Below, piece by piece: positions 1 to 7,912 of a stretch of 64,000 bases of DNA (positions within the stretch are counted from its first letter, which is position 1; each line of letters opens with the position of its first letter). Below the pieces are notes generated by a model. It was given only the letters and a program-made list of their open reading frames with translations. It searched no databases and was not told the origin of the DNA. The position numbers were made by a program, and so were the translations under genes. Location: positions 2,852,001-2,916,000 of the forward strand of contig NZ_CP040936.1 of the NCBI RefSeq assembly GCF_006352025.1, given 5' to 3'. The DNA is from Hymenobacter sp. DG01. GTDB lineage: Bacteria > Bacteroidota > Bacteroidia > Cytophagales > Hymenobacteraceae.

Positions 1-10
1 GGCTTCGGGG

Positions 11-60
11 CCCTCGCCATCACAATGCACTCATTCACTACTTCACCACCCCACCATTTC
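11..60. repeat. Right edge of a TCAC-type intergenic repeat
   Basis: The stretch holds CTCGCCAT, then TTCACTA and TTCACCACC words. The same order (CTCGCCAT, TCACC, TTCACTA, TCACC, TTCACCAC) occurs at 38218-38259, in the right arm of a compound inverted repeat. I infer that this is the right end of a similar element whose left arm lies outside the window. The copy is short and imperfect. Confidence 0.4.
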
Positions 61-84
61 GCCATTTCCTACGTAAGCAGGTCT

Positions 85-990
85 ATGAGAATAGGCTATC
101 CTTGCGTCAACGAGTCGTTAGACTGCACTTCTACCAGCACTTTCCGGCTGGCTTCCTACTCCGATGAGCGGGTAGAGTTGGCCGTAGCGAATAATCTGGC
201 CTGCCTGCAGCGCATTCTGGTGTGGAATGTGTCTCAGCACCTGCTGTTTTTCCGCATAGGCTCGGGCATTGTACCCTTTGGCTCCCACCCCGTCAATACC
301 TTTCCTTGGCAGACGCGCTTCGCCGAGGAATTCCGCAGCGTGGGCGACTACATCAAGGCCAACGGCATGCGCGTGTCCTTCCACCCCGACCAGTTTGTGG
401 TGCTCAACTCCCCCGACGCGGGCATTGTGGAGCGCAGCATTCAGGAACTGGTGTACCAGGGCTCCATGCTGGATCTGATGGGCCTGGACAGCACGCACAA
501 GCTGCAGATTCATGTGGGCGGCCTCTACAACGACCGGGAGCTGGCCATTTCCCGCTTTATTGCTACCTACCATACCCTGCCCGAAGCCGTGCGGGCCCGC
601 CTCGTCATCGAGAACGACGACCGGCTGTTTAGCCTGCAGGACTGCCTGCGGGTGCACAACGCGGTAGGGATTCCCATTCTGTTCGACAACTTCCACCACG
701 AGTGCCTCAACAACGGGGAGCCCATGTCGGAGGCCCTACGCATGGCTGCCGCTACCTGGCACCCCACCCGCGACGGGATAATGATGATGGACTACAGCTC
801 GCAGGCGCCCGGCGAGCGGCGCGGCAAGCATACGGCCTCGCTGGTAGAAGAGCTGTTCCAGGGCTTTCTGCAGGAGCTCGGCGACCTGGACGTGGACATC
901 ATGCTCGAAATCAAAGACAAGGAGGCCAGTGCCGGCCGGGCCTGCCTTATGCTCCGCGACCTGGGCCGCATCGTAGCGCTAACCGCTTAA
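85..990 (+). CDS. uvsE: UV damage endonuclease UvsE (UVDE family)
   Basis: Predicted 301-residue UVDE-type endonuclease. The family nicks DNA 5' of UV photoproducts and some abasic sites and starts an excision repair independent of UvrABC. The protein opens MRIGYPCVNESL, typical of the family. It carries the metal-binding positions of the TIM barrel: FHPDQFVVLNSP (His100), IHVGG (His143), VIENDDR (Glu176), LFDNFHHE (Asp201, His204) and MLEIKDKE (Glu275). I chose the ATG at 85 because an earlier in-frame start would add 20 residues encoded by the upstream TCAC-type repeat. The next gene starts 30 bp downstream, so the two may be cotranscribed. Family assignment is firm; activity is inferred. 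Confidence 0.93.
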   Translation: MRIGYPCVNESLDCTSTSTFRLASYSDERVELAVANNLACLQRILVWNVSQHLLFFRIGSGIVPFGSHPVNTFPWQTRFAEEFRSVGDYIKANGMRVSFHPDQFVVLNSPDAGIVERSIQELVYQGSMLDLMGLDSTHKLQIHVGGLYNDRELAISRFIATYHTLPEAVRARLVIENDDRLFSLQDCLRVHNAVGIPILFDNFHHECLNNGEPMSEALRMAAATWHPTRDGIMMMDYSSQAPGERRGKHTASLVEELFQGFLQELGDLDVDIMLEIKDKEASAGRACLMLRDLGRIVALTA

Positions 991-1020
991 CTTTCCTACC
1001 CCTCTTTTCTTCCCCAACCC

Positions 1021-1374
1021 ATGTCTGAATTTTCTGACCTGCTGAACAGCACCGTGCAGTCGTTGAGCAACGGCGTAACCGGCCTGCCCATCAGCGCCGC
1101 CATGGATACCACCGAAACCTGGCAGCAGCACTTCCTGCAAAGCGGCGACCCTACATTGCAGAACATTGCCCGCGAAATCGGCAACCTGCAGTCCTTGCTC
1201 AGCAGCGAAAAAACCGCCGGCCTCGACGGCCCCTCCATTGGCCGTTCCCTGAGCATGCTGGGCTCCCAAACCGCCGAGGTAGCCCGCACCGCCCCCGATG
1301 CTGTGCGCAGCAACCTTACTAGCCTTTCCGACACCTTGCTGCGCATGGGCGGACAGCTGGAGCAGGAAGCGTAG
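1021..1374 (+). CDS. Hypothetical protein, 117 aa
   Basis: I do not recognise this protein. It has no signal peptide or membrane segment. It is rich in Ser, Leu and Gln, and its second half looks amphipathic and helical (NLQSLLSSEKTAG, then SNLTSLSDTLLRMGGQLEQEA-like heptads), which suggests a small helical cytosolic protein. It lies 30 bp after uvsE on the same strand and is followed directly by a strong terminator, so it is likely the last gene of that unit. Codon use matches its neighbours. Confidence 0.75.
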   Translation: MSEFSDLLNSTVQSLSNGVTGLPISAAMDTTETWQQHFLQSGDPTLQNIAREIGNLQSLLSSEKTAGLDGPSIGRSLSMLGSQTAEVARTAPDAVRSNLTSLSDTLLRMGGQLEQEA

Positions 1375-1393
1375 CCCCGCAACCTCCAAAGTA

Positions 1394-1425
1394 AAAGGCT
1401 CTCTAACCTGGTTAGAGAGCCTTTT
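1394..1425. terminator. Rho-independent terminator, probably bidirectional
   Basis: AAGGCTCTCTAACC pairs perfectly with GGTTAGAGAGCCTT around one T and is followed by a T run. It ends the + unit finishing at 1374. It also lies just beyond the stop of the convergent minus gene at 1451. Confidence 0.85.
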
Positions 1426-1450
1426 TCTTTGGAAGTACTTACCCGTGTTG

Positions 1451-1837
1451 TTACGGCCGCGAATCGGTGGGGGTAATGGGGGTAGTGGACTGCTGCTGCA
1501 AGGTGCCGCGCGGTGCCGTGGTTTGGCGTCGGGCGCGCGGGGCTACGCGCGTAGGCCGGGCCGGCTGGCGCAGCTCCTGCTCCGTAGTCATGGGGCGCGG
1601 AGGCTGGGGCGACTGGTCGATGGTGCCGATTACGCCCTGCTGGGTAGGGCTGGCCGTAGTGGAAGTGCGCTGATCCAGGGTGCCCGGGTTGGTGGTGGGG
1701 TTAGCCGGATTGATGGGCGGCACCGTGGACTGGTTGACGGCTCCCGCGCGCTGGGGTGAGGTAGGCGTAATCTGGGCCGAAGCCAGGGTGGCAGTGCCCA
1801 TCAGGAGAGCAGCCGCCAGAAAAAATTTCGTTTTCAT
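1451..1837 (-). CDS. Secreted low-complexity protein, 128 aa
   Basis: The N-terminus (MKTKFFLAAALLMG...ASAQ) is a clear Sec signal peptide with cleavage expected near residue 21. The mature part is dominated by Thr, Pro, Gln and Arg with no recognisable domain, and looks disordered. The gene resembles the one at 34017 in layout: signal peptide, then a Thr/Pro/Gln-rich tail. The function is unknown. It may be periplasmic or surface exposed. Confidence 0.7.
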   Translation of the reverse strand: MKTKFFLAAALLMGTATLASAQITPTSPQRAGAVNQSTVPPINPANPTTNPGTLDQRTSTTASPTQQGVIGTIDQSPQPPRPMTTEQELRQPARPTRVAPRARRQTTAPRGTLQQQSTTPITPTDSRP

Positions 1838-1976
1838 ATGTCAGGCAGAAGTAAGCTCAAACGCCCGAATGGCGCGAACCTACCTCTATACGCAGGTGCC
1901 CTAGTGCCCAGCTGATAATACCATAATCTTATTTTCAGGCAAACATCTATTTATCAATCATATATAGCAAAAAACA

Positions 1977-2007
1977 AACAGTCCGCAGGCAAAGCCCACG
2001 GACTGTT
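1977..2007 (-). terminator. Terminator of the galM transcript
   Basis: AACAGTCCG and CGGACTGTT form the stem around a 13-nt loop. On the minus strand the stem is followed by TTGTTTTTTG. It lies 40 bp past the galM stop and probably ends the whole susC-to-galM transcript. Confidence 0.75.
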
Positions 2008-2046
2008 CGGCCCTGATGTATCAGAGCTGCTGATTGAAGCCAGAAA

Positions 2047-3258
2047 CTATTTGCGCACCCCGAAACGGTACTCCGTGATGGAGCGGAACGTCTGGCCGGG
2101 CTCCAGAATAGTGCTCGGGAACTTGGGCTGGTTAGGCGAATCGGGGAAATGCTGGGTTTCCAAGCAGAAACCGTAGTGCTGGGGGTAGGCCGTGTTGCCC
2201 TTGCCCGTGAGCGTGCCCTTGAGGAAGTTACCGGAGTAGAACTGCACGCCGGGCTGGTCCGTCAGCATTTCCATGGTACGGCCCGAAACCGGCTCGTACA
2301 CGGTGGCTGCCAACTCGGGCTGGGTGCGCTGCCGGTCGGCCAGCACCCAGTTGTGGTCGTAGCCACCGGGCGCGGCGCCGGGCACCTGCTTGATTCGCTC
2401 GCCAATGGCGTGGGGCTGGCGGAAATCCATGGGAGTGCCTTCTACCGAACGCAGCTCGCCGGTCGGAATCAGGGTAGTATCCACCACCGTGAACCGGTCG
2501 GCCTTCAGGGTCAGCACATGGTCGAGGGCGTTTTTGGCCTGGCCGTGGTTGAGGTTGAAGTAGCTGTGGTTGGTGAGGTTGAGGGGGGTAGCCTTGTCGG
2601 TGGTGGCGGTGTAGTCGAGGCGCAGGGCGTCGTCGTTGGTAAGGGTGTACACCACCTTCACCGTCAGGTTGCCGGGGTAGCCTTCCTCGCCGTCTTTGCT
2701 GGTGTAGGTAAGCGTGAGGGTTTGCCCATCGGCCGAAGTGCCGGGCTCAGCCTGCCATATCACTTTATCGAAGCCGCGCTTACCGCCGTGCAGGTGGTTG
2801 GGGCCGTTGTTCTGGGCCAGGGTGTACTGCTGCCCCCCAAGGGTAAACTTGCCGCCCTTGATGCGGTTGCCGTAGCGTCCAATGAGGGCCCCGAAATACG
2901 GACCGGCCTCCAGGTAGGCGGGGCTGGTGTAGCCTTCCACGTTGTCGAAGCCCAGCACCACGTCGCCGAGCTGGCCGTTTTTATCGGGGGTGAGCAGGCT
3001 GGTGAGCGTGCCGCCGTAGGTGGTAATGGTGGCCTTCAGGCCGTGGGCATTCGTGAGCGTGTAGAGCTGGGCTTCGGCGCCATCAGGAGTTTTGCCGAAC
3101 GAGGAAGAGGTAGGCATAGCGGTTGGTTGCGTAGAATCAGCAGATGCAGCCGTGGAGCCGGAGCCGGCAGTCTGCTCGGAGGAAGAGGAGGTGGAAGGGT
3201 TGCAGGCGGCCAGCGCCAGCAGGCCGAGTAACGCCCCGTTCCGGGAGAGGTTGCGCAT
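2047..3258 (-). CDS. galM: Lipoprotein aldose 1-epimerase (galactose mutarotase)
   Basis: This 403-residue protein interconverts alpha and beta anomers of galactose or related aldoses. It begins with a lipoprotein signal ending LLALAAC (Cys19) and a Ser/Thr-rich linker to about residue 50. The GalM beta-sandwich follows: NGPNHLHGG (His155, His157), NHSYFNL (His231), GYDHNW (Asp301) and CLETQHFPDSPN (Glu367, the expected general base). The lipid anchor puts it outside the cytoplasm, where it would act on sugars released by the neighbouring GH43 enzymes. It is the last gene of the minus-strand locus and lies 125 bp after a GH43 gene. Galactose is the likely substrate because galK and galT are nearby, but related aldoses cannot be excluded. 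Confidence 0.92.
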   Translation of the reverse strand: MRNLSRNGALLGLLALAACNPSTSSSSEQTAGSGSTAASADSTQPTAMPTSSSFGKTPDGAEAQLYTLTNAHGLKATITTYGGTLTSLLTPDKNGQLGDVVLGFDNVEGYTSPAYLEAGPYFGALIGRYGNRIKGGKFTLGGQQYTLAQNNGPNHLHGGKRGFDKVIWQAEPGTSADGQTLTLTYTSKDGEEGYPGNLTVKVVYTLTNDDALRLDYTATTDKATPLNLTNHSYFNLNHGQAKNALDHVLTLKADRFTVVDTTLIPTGELRSVEGTPMDFRQPHAIGERIKQVPGAAPGGYDHNWVLADRQRTQPELAATVYEPVSGRTMEMLTDQPGVQFYSGNFLKGTLTGKGNTAYPQHYGFCLETQHFPDSPNQPKFPSTILEPGQTFRSITEYRFGVRK

Positions 3259-3343
3259 GTGGGTCAGGAAAATTCGAGAGTTGAAAAGAGAAAGCGCAGC
3301 TGCCTGGCCTAAGCCGAATAGCGGGTAAAAGGTACTGCAGGAT

Positions 3344-3362
3344 CGTCAGGTCGAGCCTGACG
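3344..3362. other. Short hairpin between GH43 and galM
   Basis: CGTCAGG and CCTGACG enclose TCGAG. There is no T tract on either strand, so it is not a classical terminator. It could mark processing or partial attenuation before galM. Functional confidence is low. Confidence 0.3.
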
Positions 3363-3383
3363 GGACCCGACAGATACAATTAA

Positions 3384-5042
3384 CTACTGCTTACCATCCG
3401 GGGCATTACCACCAGACTGAGCCGTAATTACCTGGCTTTGCAGGCTGAAGTTTTCAAACGATACGGTAGCCGTAGCGGGCCCCTTGACCAGCACGCCGGC
3501 CCGCACGCCCCGGTCCCAGGGCGGCAGGTAGGTGCCATTGATGGGCGCGCTCTGGCCGGGTAGGCTCTGCCAGGTTTTGCCCCCGTCGGTGCTCCAGCCG
3601 AAGCGGAACAGGTTGCCGTTCTGGGCCTGCATCCGCAAGGTCAGGGCCGTAGTGGCGTTGGGCAGTCTGGCTTCGCCGAGAGTCTTTTGCTTGCCTTTCT
3701 CCAGCTGCCAGAGCTGCAGCTTGCCGCCCCCCACCGTGAGGGCCAGGGTGTTTTCCGGGTCGCCGTGGGCGGCAATGCCGGCCAGGGTGCCGGCCGGGAG
3801 CTTGGCGGGGTTGAGCAGGGTAGTAGTAGCGGTGTAGTCAGCGGTGGTGGTGTGCTGGCCGAGCACGGCGCCGCTGTGTTCGGGGCGGGCCGTCAGGCGC
3901 AGCTGGCCGCCTTGCACGGCCACGGTGGGCCGCTCCTGCACAGGCCACTGCCAGGAGGGCTGCAGGGTAGCCTGGTCGAACTCATCGGTGAAACTGCGGG
4001 CCACGGCCGGGGGCGTGCCTTTATCGGGCACGGTGCCGCCGCTGCGGAACTCCGGCCAGCCCTCGGCATTCCAGGTAAACTCGCTTACTACCCCCTGCCG
4101 GCCCACAAACTCGAAGCTGCGGGTGTCGTAGGCGTGGTGCAGCATGTACCAGCGGTTGCCGCGGTTGAACACGGTGCCGTGGCCGGGGCAGGCCCACTTC
4201 TCGTTTTTGGTTAGGATGGGGTTCTTCTCGTATTTCTCCCAGGGCCCCAGCAGGCTTTTGGAGCGCGCTATGCCAATGCCATAGGTGCAGTTGTGGCCGC
4301 AGCAGCCGTTACCGGCATAAAAGGCGTAGTAGTAGTCGTTGCGCTTCACCATGCTCACGCCCTCCACCAGGTTGCCCTCCCAGGGCACTGTGTTGCGGAA
4401 CAGCTCTTTTTTCTCCCCGATCAGGGCGGTGTGCTCCTCGTTGAGGCGCTGGGCCCAGATGGGGGTAGGCTGCCCAACGCTGTTGCCGTCTTCCTTCCAG
4501 ATCAGGTACAGCTCGTCCTTCTCGTCACGCATCGGGAAGCCGTCAATCGAGCCATCCTTCTGAGCTACCAGCGGGCCCAGGTCGCGGTACGGGCCGGCGG
4601 GGTTGTCGGCCACGGCCACGCCCACGGCCAGGTTACCACCCTTCTTGTGGGCCGTGTAATACACGTAAATCTTGCCGTTTTCCTCGCTGATTTCCGGGGC
4701 CCAGAAGTAGTAGTCGGCCCAGTCAGGCAACTCATTCGGAAAAACGTGGCCTACCAGCTCCCAGTCGGTAAGGTTAGTGGATTTGAGCAGCGGAAACGCC
4801 GGCCCCCAGTTGGAGGAGGTAGCCGTAGCCCAGTACGTGTCGCCGACTTTGGTGATGGACGGGTCCGGAAAGTCGCCGGCCAGCACGGGGTTCACAATGG
4901 GAAGAGCCGGCAGTTCGGCCTCGGCTACCGTTTCGGCGGTGGTGGACGTGGGAGTGCTGACGCTGGTGTTGGCGCTCTGGCAGGCCCCGAGCAAGCCCAG
5001 GGCCAGGGTGGCAACCAAGTGGGATTTGGAAGGTAGGATCAT
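3384..5042 (-). CDS. GH43 family glycosidase, lipoprotein, with C-terminal sandwich domain
   Basis: This 552-residue protein has a lipobox ending LLGAC (Cys21) and a Thr-rich linker. The five-bladed GH43 domain spans about residues 48-345. The three catalytic acids are visible: DFPDPS (Asp60, base), SIDGFP (Asp167, pKa modulator) and NLVEGVSM (Glu227, acid). Residues from about 350 to 540 form a beta-rich region like the accessory sandwich found in many GH43 xylosidases and arabinofuranosidases. The linkage is not readable from sequence: arabinofuranoside, xyloside or galactan are all possible. It lies 40 bp downstream of a second GH43 gene in the susC operon and is probably surface or periplasm anchored. 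Confidence 0.9.
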   Translation of the reverse strand: MILPSKSHLVATLALGLLGACQSANTSVSTPTSTTAETVAEAELPALPIVNPVLAGDFPDPSITKVGDTYWATATSSNWGPAFPLLKSTNLTDWELVGHVFPNELPDWADYYFWAPEISEENGKIYVYYTAHKKGGNLAVGVAVADNPAGPYRDLGPLVAQKDGSIDGFPMRDEKDELYLIWKEDGNSVGQPTPIWAQRLNEEHTALIGEKKELFRNTVPWEGNLVEGVSMVKRNDYYYAFYAGNGCCGHNCTYGIGIARSKSLLGPWEKYEKNPILTKNEKWACPGHGTVFNRGNRWYMLHHAYDTRSFEFVGRQGVVSEFTWNAEGWPEFRSGGTVPDKGTPPAVARSFTDEFDQATLQPSWQWPVQERPTVAVQGGQLRLTARPEHSGAVLGQHTTTADYTATTTLLNPAKLPAGTLAGIAAHGDPENTLALTVGGGKLQLWQLEKGKQKTLGEARLPNATTALTLRMQAQNGNLFRFGWSTDGGKTWQSLPGQSAPINGTYLPPWDRGVRAGVLVKGPATATVSFENFSLQSQVITAQSGGNAPDGKQ

Positions 5043-5082
5043 GATAGGTCAGGATGCGGGTTTGAACGTGCGCGGGGTGCGG

Positions 5083-6147
5083 CTACTCGCCGGCCGGCCG
5101 GGGCAGAGCCGTGCCCACGGCTACCGGCGTCCCGAAGTCAGGAGTGCCGTCGGCTTTCCAGGTAAACTTCTGCATGCGCGGGCTCCGGTTGTCGCCGCAG
5201 CCCTGGCCGGGCTGGGGGTTGGCGTGGTAAATAATCCAGTCCTCGGTACCGTCCTTCGACTGGAAGAAGCTGTTGTGGCCCGGTCCGTAGGCCTGGCCAG
5301 CCGGGTTTTTCACGAATACGGGGGTAGCCGATTTCTTCCAGGAGCTGAGTTGCATGGGGTCGGCGGTGTTAGAAGCCGTGAGCAAGCCCAGGGCGTAGTC
5401 GTCGGTGCTGCAGTGGCTGGCCGAGTACACCACAAAGGTTTTATCGGCGTGCTTCAGAATCTGGGGGCCTTCGTTTACGGGCGGGTTGCCGTTCCGCTCC
5501 CAGGCGTACTCGGGGTGCGAAAGCTCTACCCGTGGCCCTACCAGGGTCCAAGGGTTGCTCATTTCCGAGATATACAGGCGCTGCACCTCGCTTTCGGCTA
5601 CCTCATGGCCCGACCACAGCAGGTAGCGCTTGCCGTTCTGCTCCAGCACGGTGCCATCAATGGCCCACAAATCTTGGCCGGGCACGGCAATGCGGCCCTT
5701 GTCCACCCAGGTACCGGTAGTGGGGTCGGGGCTGCTGTTTTCCAGCACGAAAATGCGGTGTCCGCCGCAGCACTGGGGGTTGGCTGAGTAGTAGATGTAC
5801 CACTTGCCATCGAGGAAATGCAGTTCCGGCGCCCAGATTTCGCGCTGGTTTGAGCCCACCTGCTGGGGCGACCATACCACGGTGCTTACCGCCGAGCCCA
5901 GCTCCGACATCTTCGCGGTTTTGCGAATAACGAGGTTGCCCCCGGTGGTGTGCATGTAGTAGTACGTGTCGCCGCGCCGGATTACCCACGGGTCGGGCCC
6001 CACCGTCAGCAGGGGGTTGGTGAAGCTGGTAGCGGTAGGAACCGTGGGAGGCGGCGGGCTCACGGTGGGCGGCGCCGACGACTTGGAGCAGGCCAGGGTG
6101 CCCGCCAGCAGCAGGGAAGCCCAGAAGGAAGAACGAAGTAAGAGCAT
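5083..6147 (-). CDS. GH43 family glycosidase, lipoprotein (arabinosidase-like)
   Basis: From the ATG at 6147 the protein has 354 residues and starts with a lipoprotein signal (LAGTLAC, Cys20) followed by a Pro/Ser/Thr linker. An upstream in-frame start would only spoil the signal peptide. The GH43 triad is present: VGPDPWV (Asp52), WAIDGT (Asp164) and VNEGPQ (Glu226). The GPDPW form of the first motif is common in extracellular exo-acting arabinofuranosidase-like GH43 enzymes. No accessory domain follows, so it is a single-domain enzyme. It lies 40 bp upstream of the larger GH43 gene and downstream of susD, in an apparent operon. Confidence 0.9.
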   Translation of the reverse strand: MLLLRSSFWASLLLAGTLACSKSSAPPTVSPPPPTVPTATSFTNPLLTVGPDPWVIRRGDTYYYMHTTGGNLVIRKTAKMSELGSAVSTVVWSPQQVGSNQREIWAPELHFLDGKWYIYYSANPQCCGGHRIFVLENSSPDPTTGTWVDKGRIAVPGQDLWAIDGTVLEQNGKRYLLWSGHEVAESEVQRLYISEMSNPWTLVGPRVELSHPEYAWERNGNPPVNEGPQILKHADKTFVVYSASHCSTDDYALGLLTASNTADPMQLSSWKKSATPVFVKNPAGQAYGPGHNSFFQSKDGTEDWIIYHANPQPGQGCGDNRSPRMQKFTWKADGTPDFGTPVAVGTALPRPAGE

Positions 6148-6237
6148 AGCTTGGGTGGAAAGGAGAATGAGCAAGTAAGGCAAAACGCGGGGTCCGCCGC
6201 CGGGCAGGGCCCGTTCCCTACCCCCTCACTTTATGCA

Positions 6238-6272
6238 AACAGCCGCTGCGCCTGGCTGGCACAGCGGCTGTT
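6238..6272. promoter_or_regulatory. Intercistronic hairpin between susD and GH43
   Basis: AACAGCCGCTG and CAGCGGCTGTT form a perfect 11-bp stem with a 13-nt loop, 28 bp after the susD stop. There is no T run on the minus strand. It is placed where sus-type operons often lower expression of downstream enzymes through 3' stabilisation or partial termination. That role is inferred. Confidence 0.5.
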
Positions 6273-6299
6273 GCGCATGTTGGCAGGCGCTGCCCGGGG

Positions 6300-7874
6300 C
6301 TAGTAGCCCGGGTTCTGAGCCAGCCGGAGCAGGTCCACATCGGCCTGGGGCAAGGGCAGCAGGCGCGACTTACCCACCACGAAGTTGGTGAAGTCCTCGT
6401 CGCGGGCCTTGAGCTCATTTACGCCCGCTGGAGTATCGAGCAGGCCCCAGCGCTGCAGGTCAAACCAGCGCACGCCCTCGCCGGCCAGCTCCGTGGCGCG
6501 CTCGTGCATGAGCTGGGTACGCAGGCTGGCCTGGGTGAAGTTGCTGGCCACCAGGGGCGCCAGGCCGGCACGCTGGCGTACCTGGTTGATCAGCTGAATG
6601 GCAGCAGCAGTCTGGTTTTGCTCGTTCAGGGCTTCGGCCTGCAGCAGCAGCACATCGGCGTAGCGCATCACCCGCTGGTTAATCGGAGAGTCGAAATCCT
6701 CGAAGGTGCGGTAGTAGTCGGTCTGGTACTTGCGCCAATACACGCGGGCCCGGTTGCGGGCGTCCTTGCCGTAGCGGGTCAGGAAGCCTACGCCATAAGC
6801 CAGGGTGTCGGCGTCGGAGGGCAGGGCCGTCGGGAACTGGCCCTGGTCGCGGCGGTTGTAAAACACGGTAGCAGCCAGGCGCGGGTCACGCTGCCCGGTG
6901 GTGGTCGGCTCCTTCAGGAACTCGTTCACCAGCCAGGGCCGCACCTCCCCATCGTTAAAGCCATAGCCCGGCACACCCCAGAACTGGGAGCGTTGGCCAC
7001 CCTGCGAGGAGGTAGCATCGGGGCCACCCCCGGAATCGTTGCCGCCTTTCTTCTCATCGGAAAACTGCACCTCGAAAATCGACTCGGCGTTGTTTTCAGT
7101 GGTGTGGCGGAAGTTGTCGGTGTAGGCGGCGCTAAGCCGGTAGGTACCCGAGCTGATGACCTGGGCAAACTGGGTCTGGGCATCGGCCCAGCGCTTGTTT
7201 TGCATGTAGGCCTTGCCCAGCAGGGTTACAGCGGCGCCCTTGGTGGCCCGACCCAAGTCGTTGCCGGAGTAAGAAGCGGGCAGATCGGCCTGGGCAGCCT
7301 GCAGGTCGCTGATTACCTGGGCCCACACCGTGGCCTCGGTGCCCTGGGGCGTGCTCTGGGCCAGATCAGTGGTGTACTGCAGCGCCAGGGGCACGTTGCC
7401 GTAAAGCGACACCAGATTAAAGTAAGACAGGGCGCGCAGGAAGCGGGCCTCGGCCACAATGCGCCGCTGCAAGGTGGCATCCATGCCCTGAATGCCGGGC
7501 ACTTTGTCAATTACCTGGTTGCAGCGGAAAATGGTGCGGTAATGGTCACGCCAGATGTTGTTAGATACCTCAAAGTCGTAGTTGGTCTGCACGAAGCGGG
7601 TGAAGTCGCGCAGCTCGCCCCAGGGGCTCTGGCTGAAACCGATGTCGTCGCGCAGATCAAAGGCAAAGTTCAGCCAGCGGCGGTACATGCCCAGGCCTTG
7701 TAGCCCGGCATAGCAGGCCGTGGAGGCTTTCACGGCGTCGTCGCTGGTCTGGAAGAACGATTCGGTAGTGGGCAGGTTGGGGTTTACCTGGTTCAGGGGG
7801 TCTTTCTCGCAGGCGGCCATGCTCAGGAGCAGCATGCCGGCCAGGCCCGTCCGGGTCAGAAAGGAGGATTTCAT
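6300..7874 (-). CDS. SusD/RagB family glycan-binding lipoprotein
   Basis: This 524-residue protein is the surface glycan-binding partner of the SusC-like channel encoded just upstream. The signal ends SMAAC (Cys22), giving an outer-membrane lipoprotein. The SusD core follows with its TPR-like helices (TTESFFQTSDDAVKAS near the mature N-terminus, then ARFLRALSYFNLVSLYGNVPL). The C-terminal RagB/SusD part includes RYADVLLLQAEALN and ERATELAGEGVRWFDLQRWG. Spacing from susC is 38 bp. The pair defines this locus as a polysaccharide utilisation locus. The ligand is unknown; arabinan or arabinogalactan is suggested by the GH43 and gal genes. Confidence 0.95.
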   Translation of the reverse strand: MKSSFLTRTGLAGMLLLSMAACEKDPLNQVNPNLPTTESFFQTSDDAVKASTACYAGLQGLGMYRRWLNFAFDLRDDIGFSQSPWGELRDFTRFVQTNYDFEVSNNIWRDHYRTIFRCNQVIDKVPGIQGMDATLQRRIVAEARFLRALSYFNLVSLYGNVPLALQYTTDLAQSTPQGTEATVWAQVISDLQAAQADLPASYSGNDLGRATKGAAVTLLGKAYMQNKRWADAQTQFAQVISSGTYRLSAAYTDNFRHTTENNAESIFEVQFSDEKKGGNDSGGGPDATSSQGGQRSQFWGVPGYGFNDGEVRPWLVNEFLKEPTTTGQRDPRLAATVFYNRRDQGQFPTALPSDADTLAYGVGFLTRYGKDARNRARVYWRKYQTDYYRTFEDFDSPINQRVMRYADVLLLQAEALNEQNQTAAAIQLINQVRQRAGLAPLVASNFTQASLRTQLMHERATELAGEGVRWFDLQRWGLLDTPAGVNELKARDEDFTNFVVGKSRLLPLPQADVDLLRLAQNPGY

Positions 7875-7912
7875 ATCAGCACTGATTTAAAGTCGGGGGA
7901 AGGAAGAAGGGC

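Noticed and set aside
2149..3231. 360-codon open frame antisense to galM
   Set aside because: Shadow of galM. There is no ribosome-binding context or domain.
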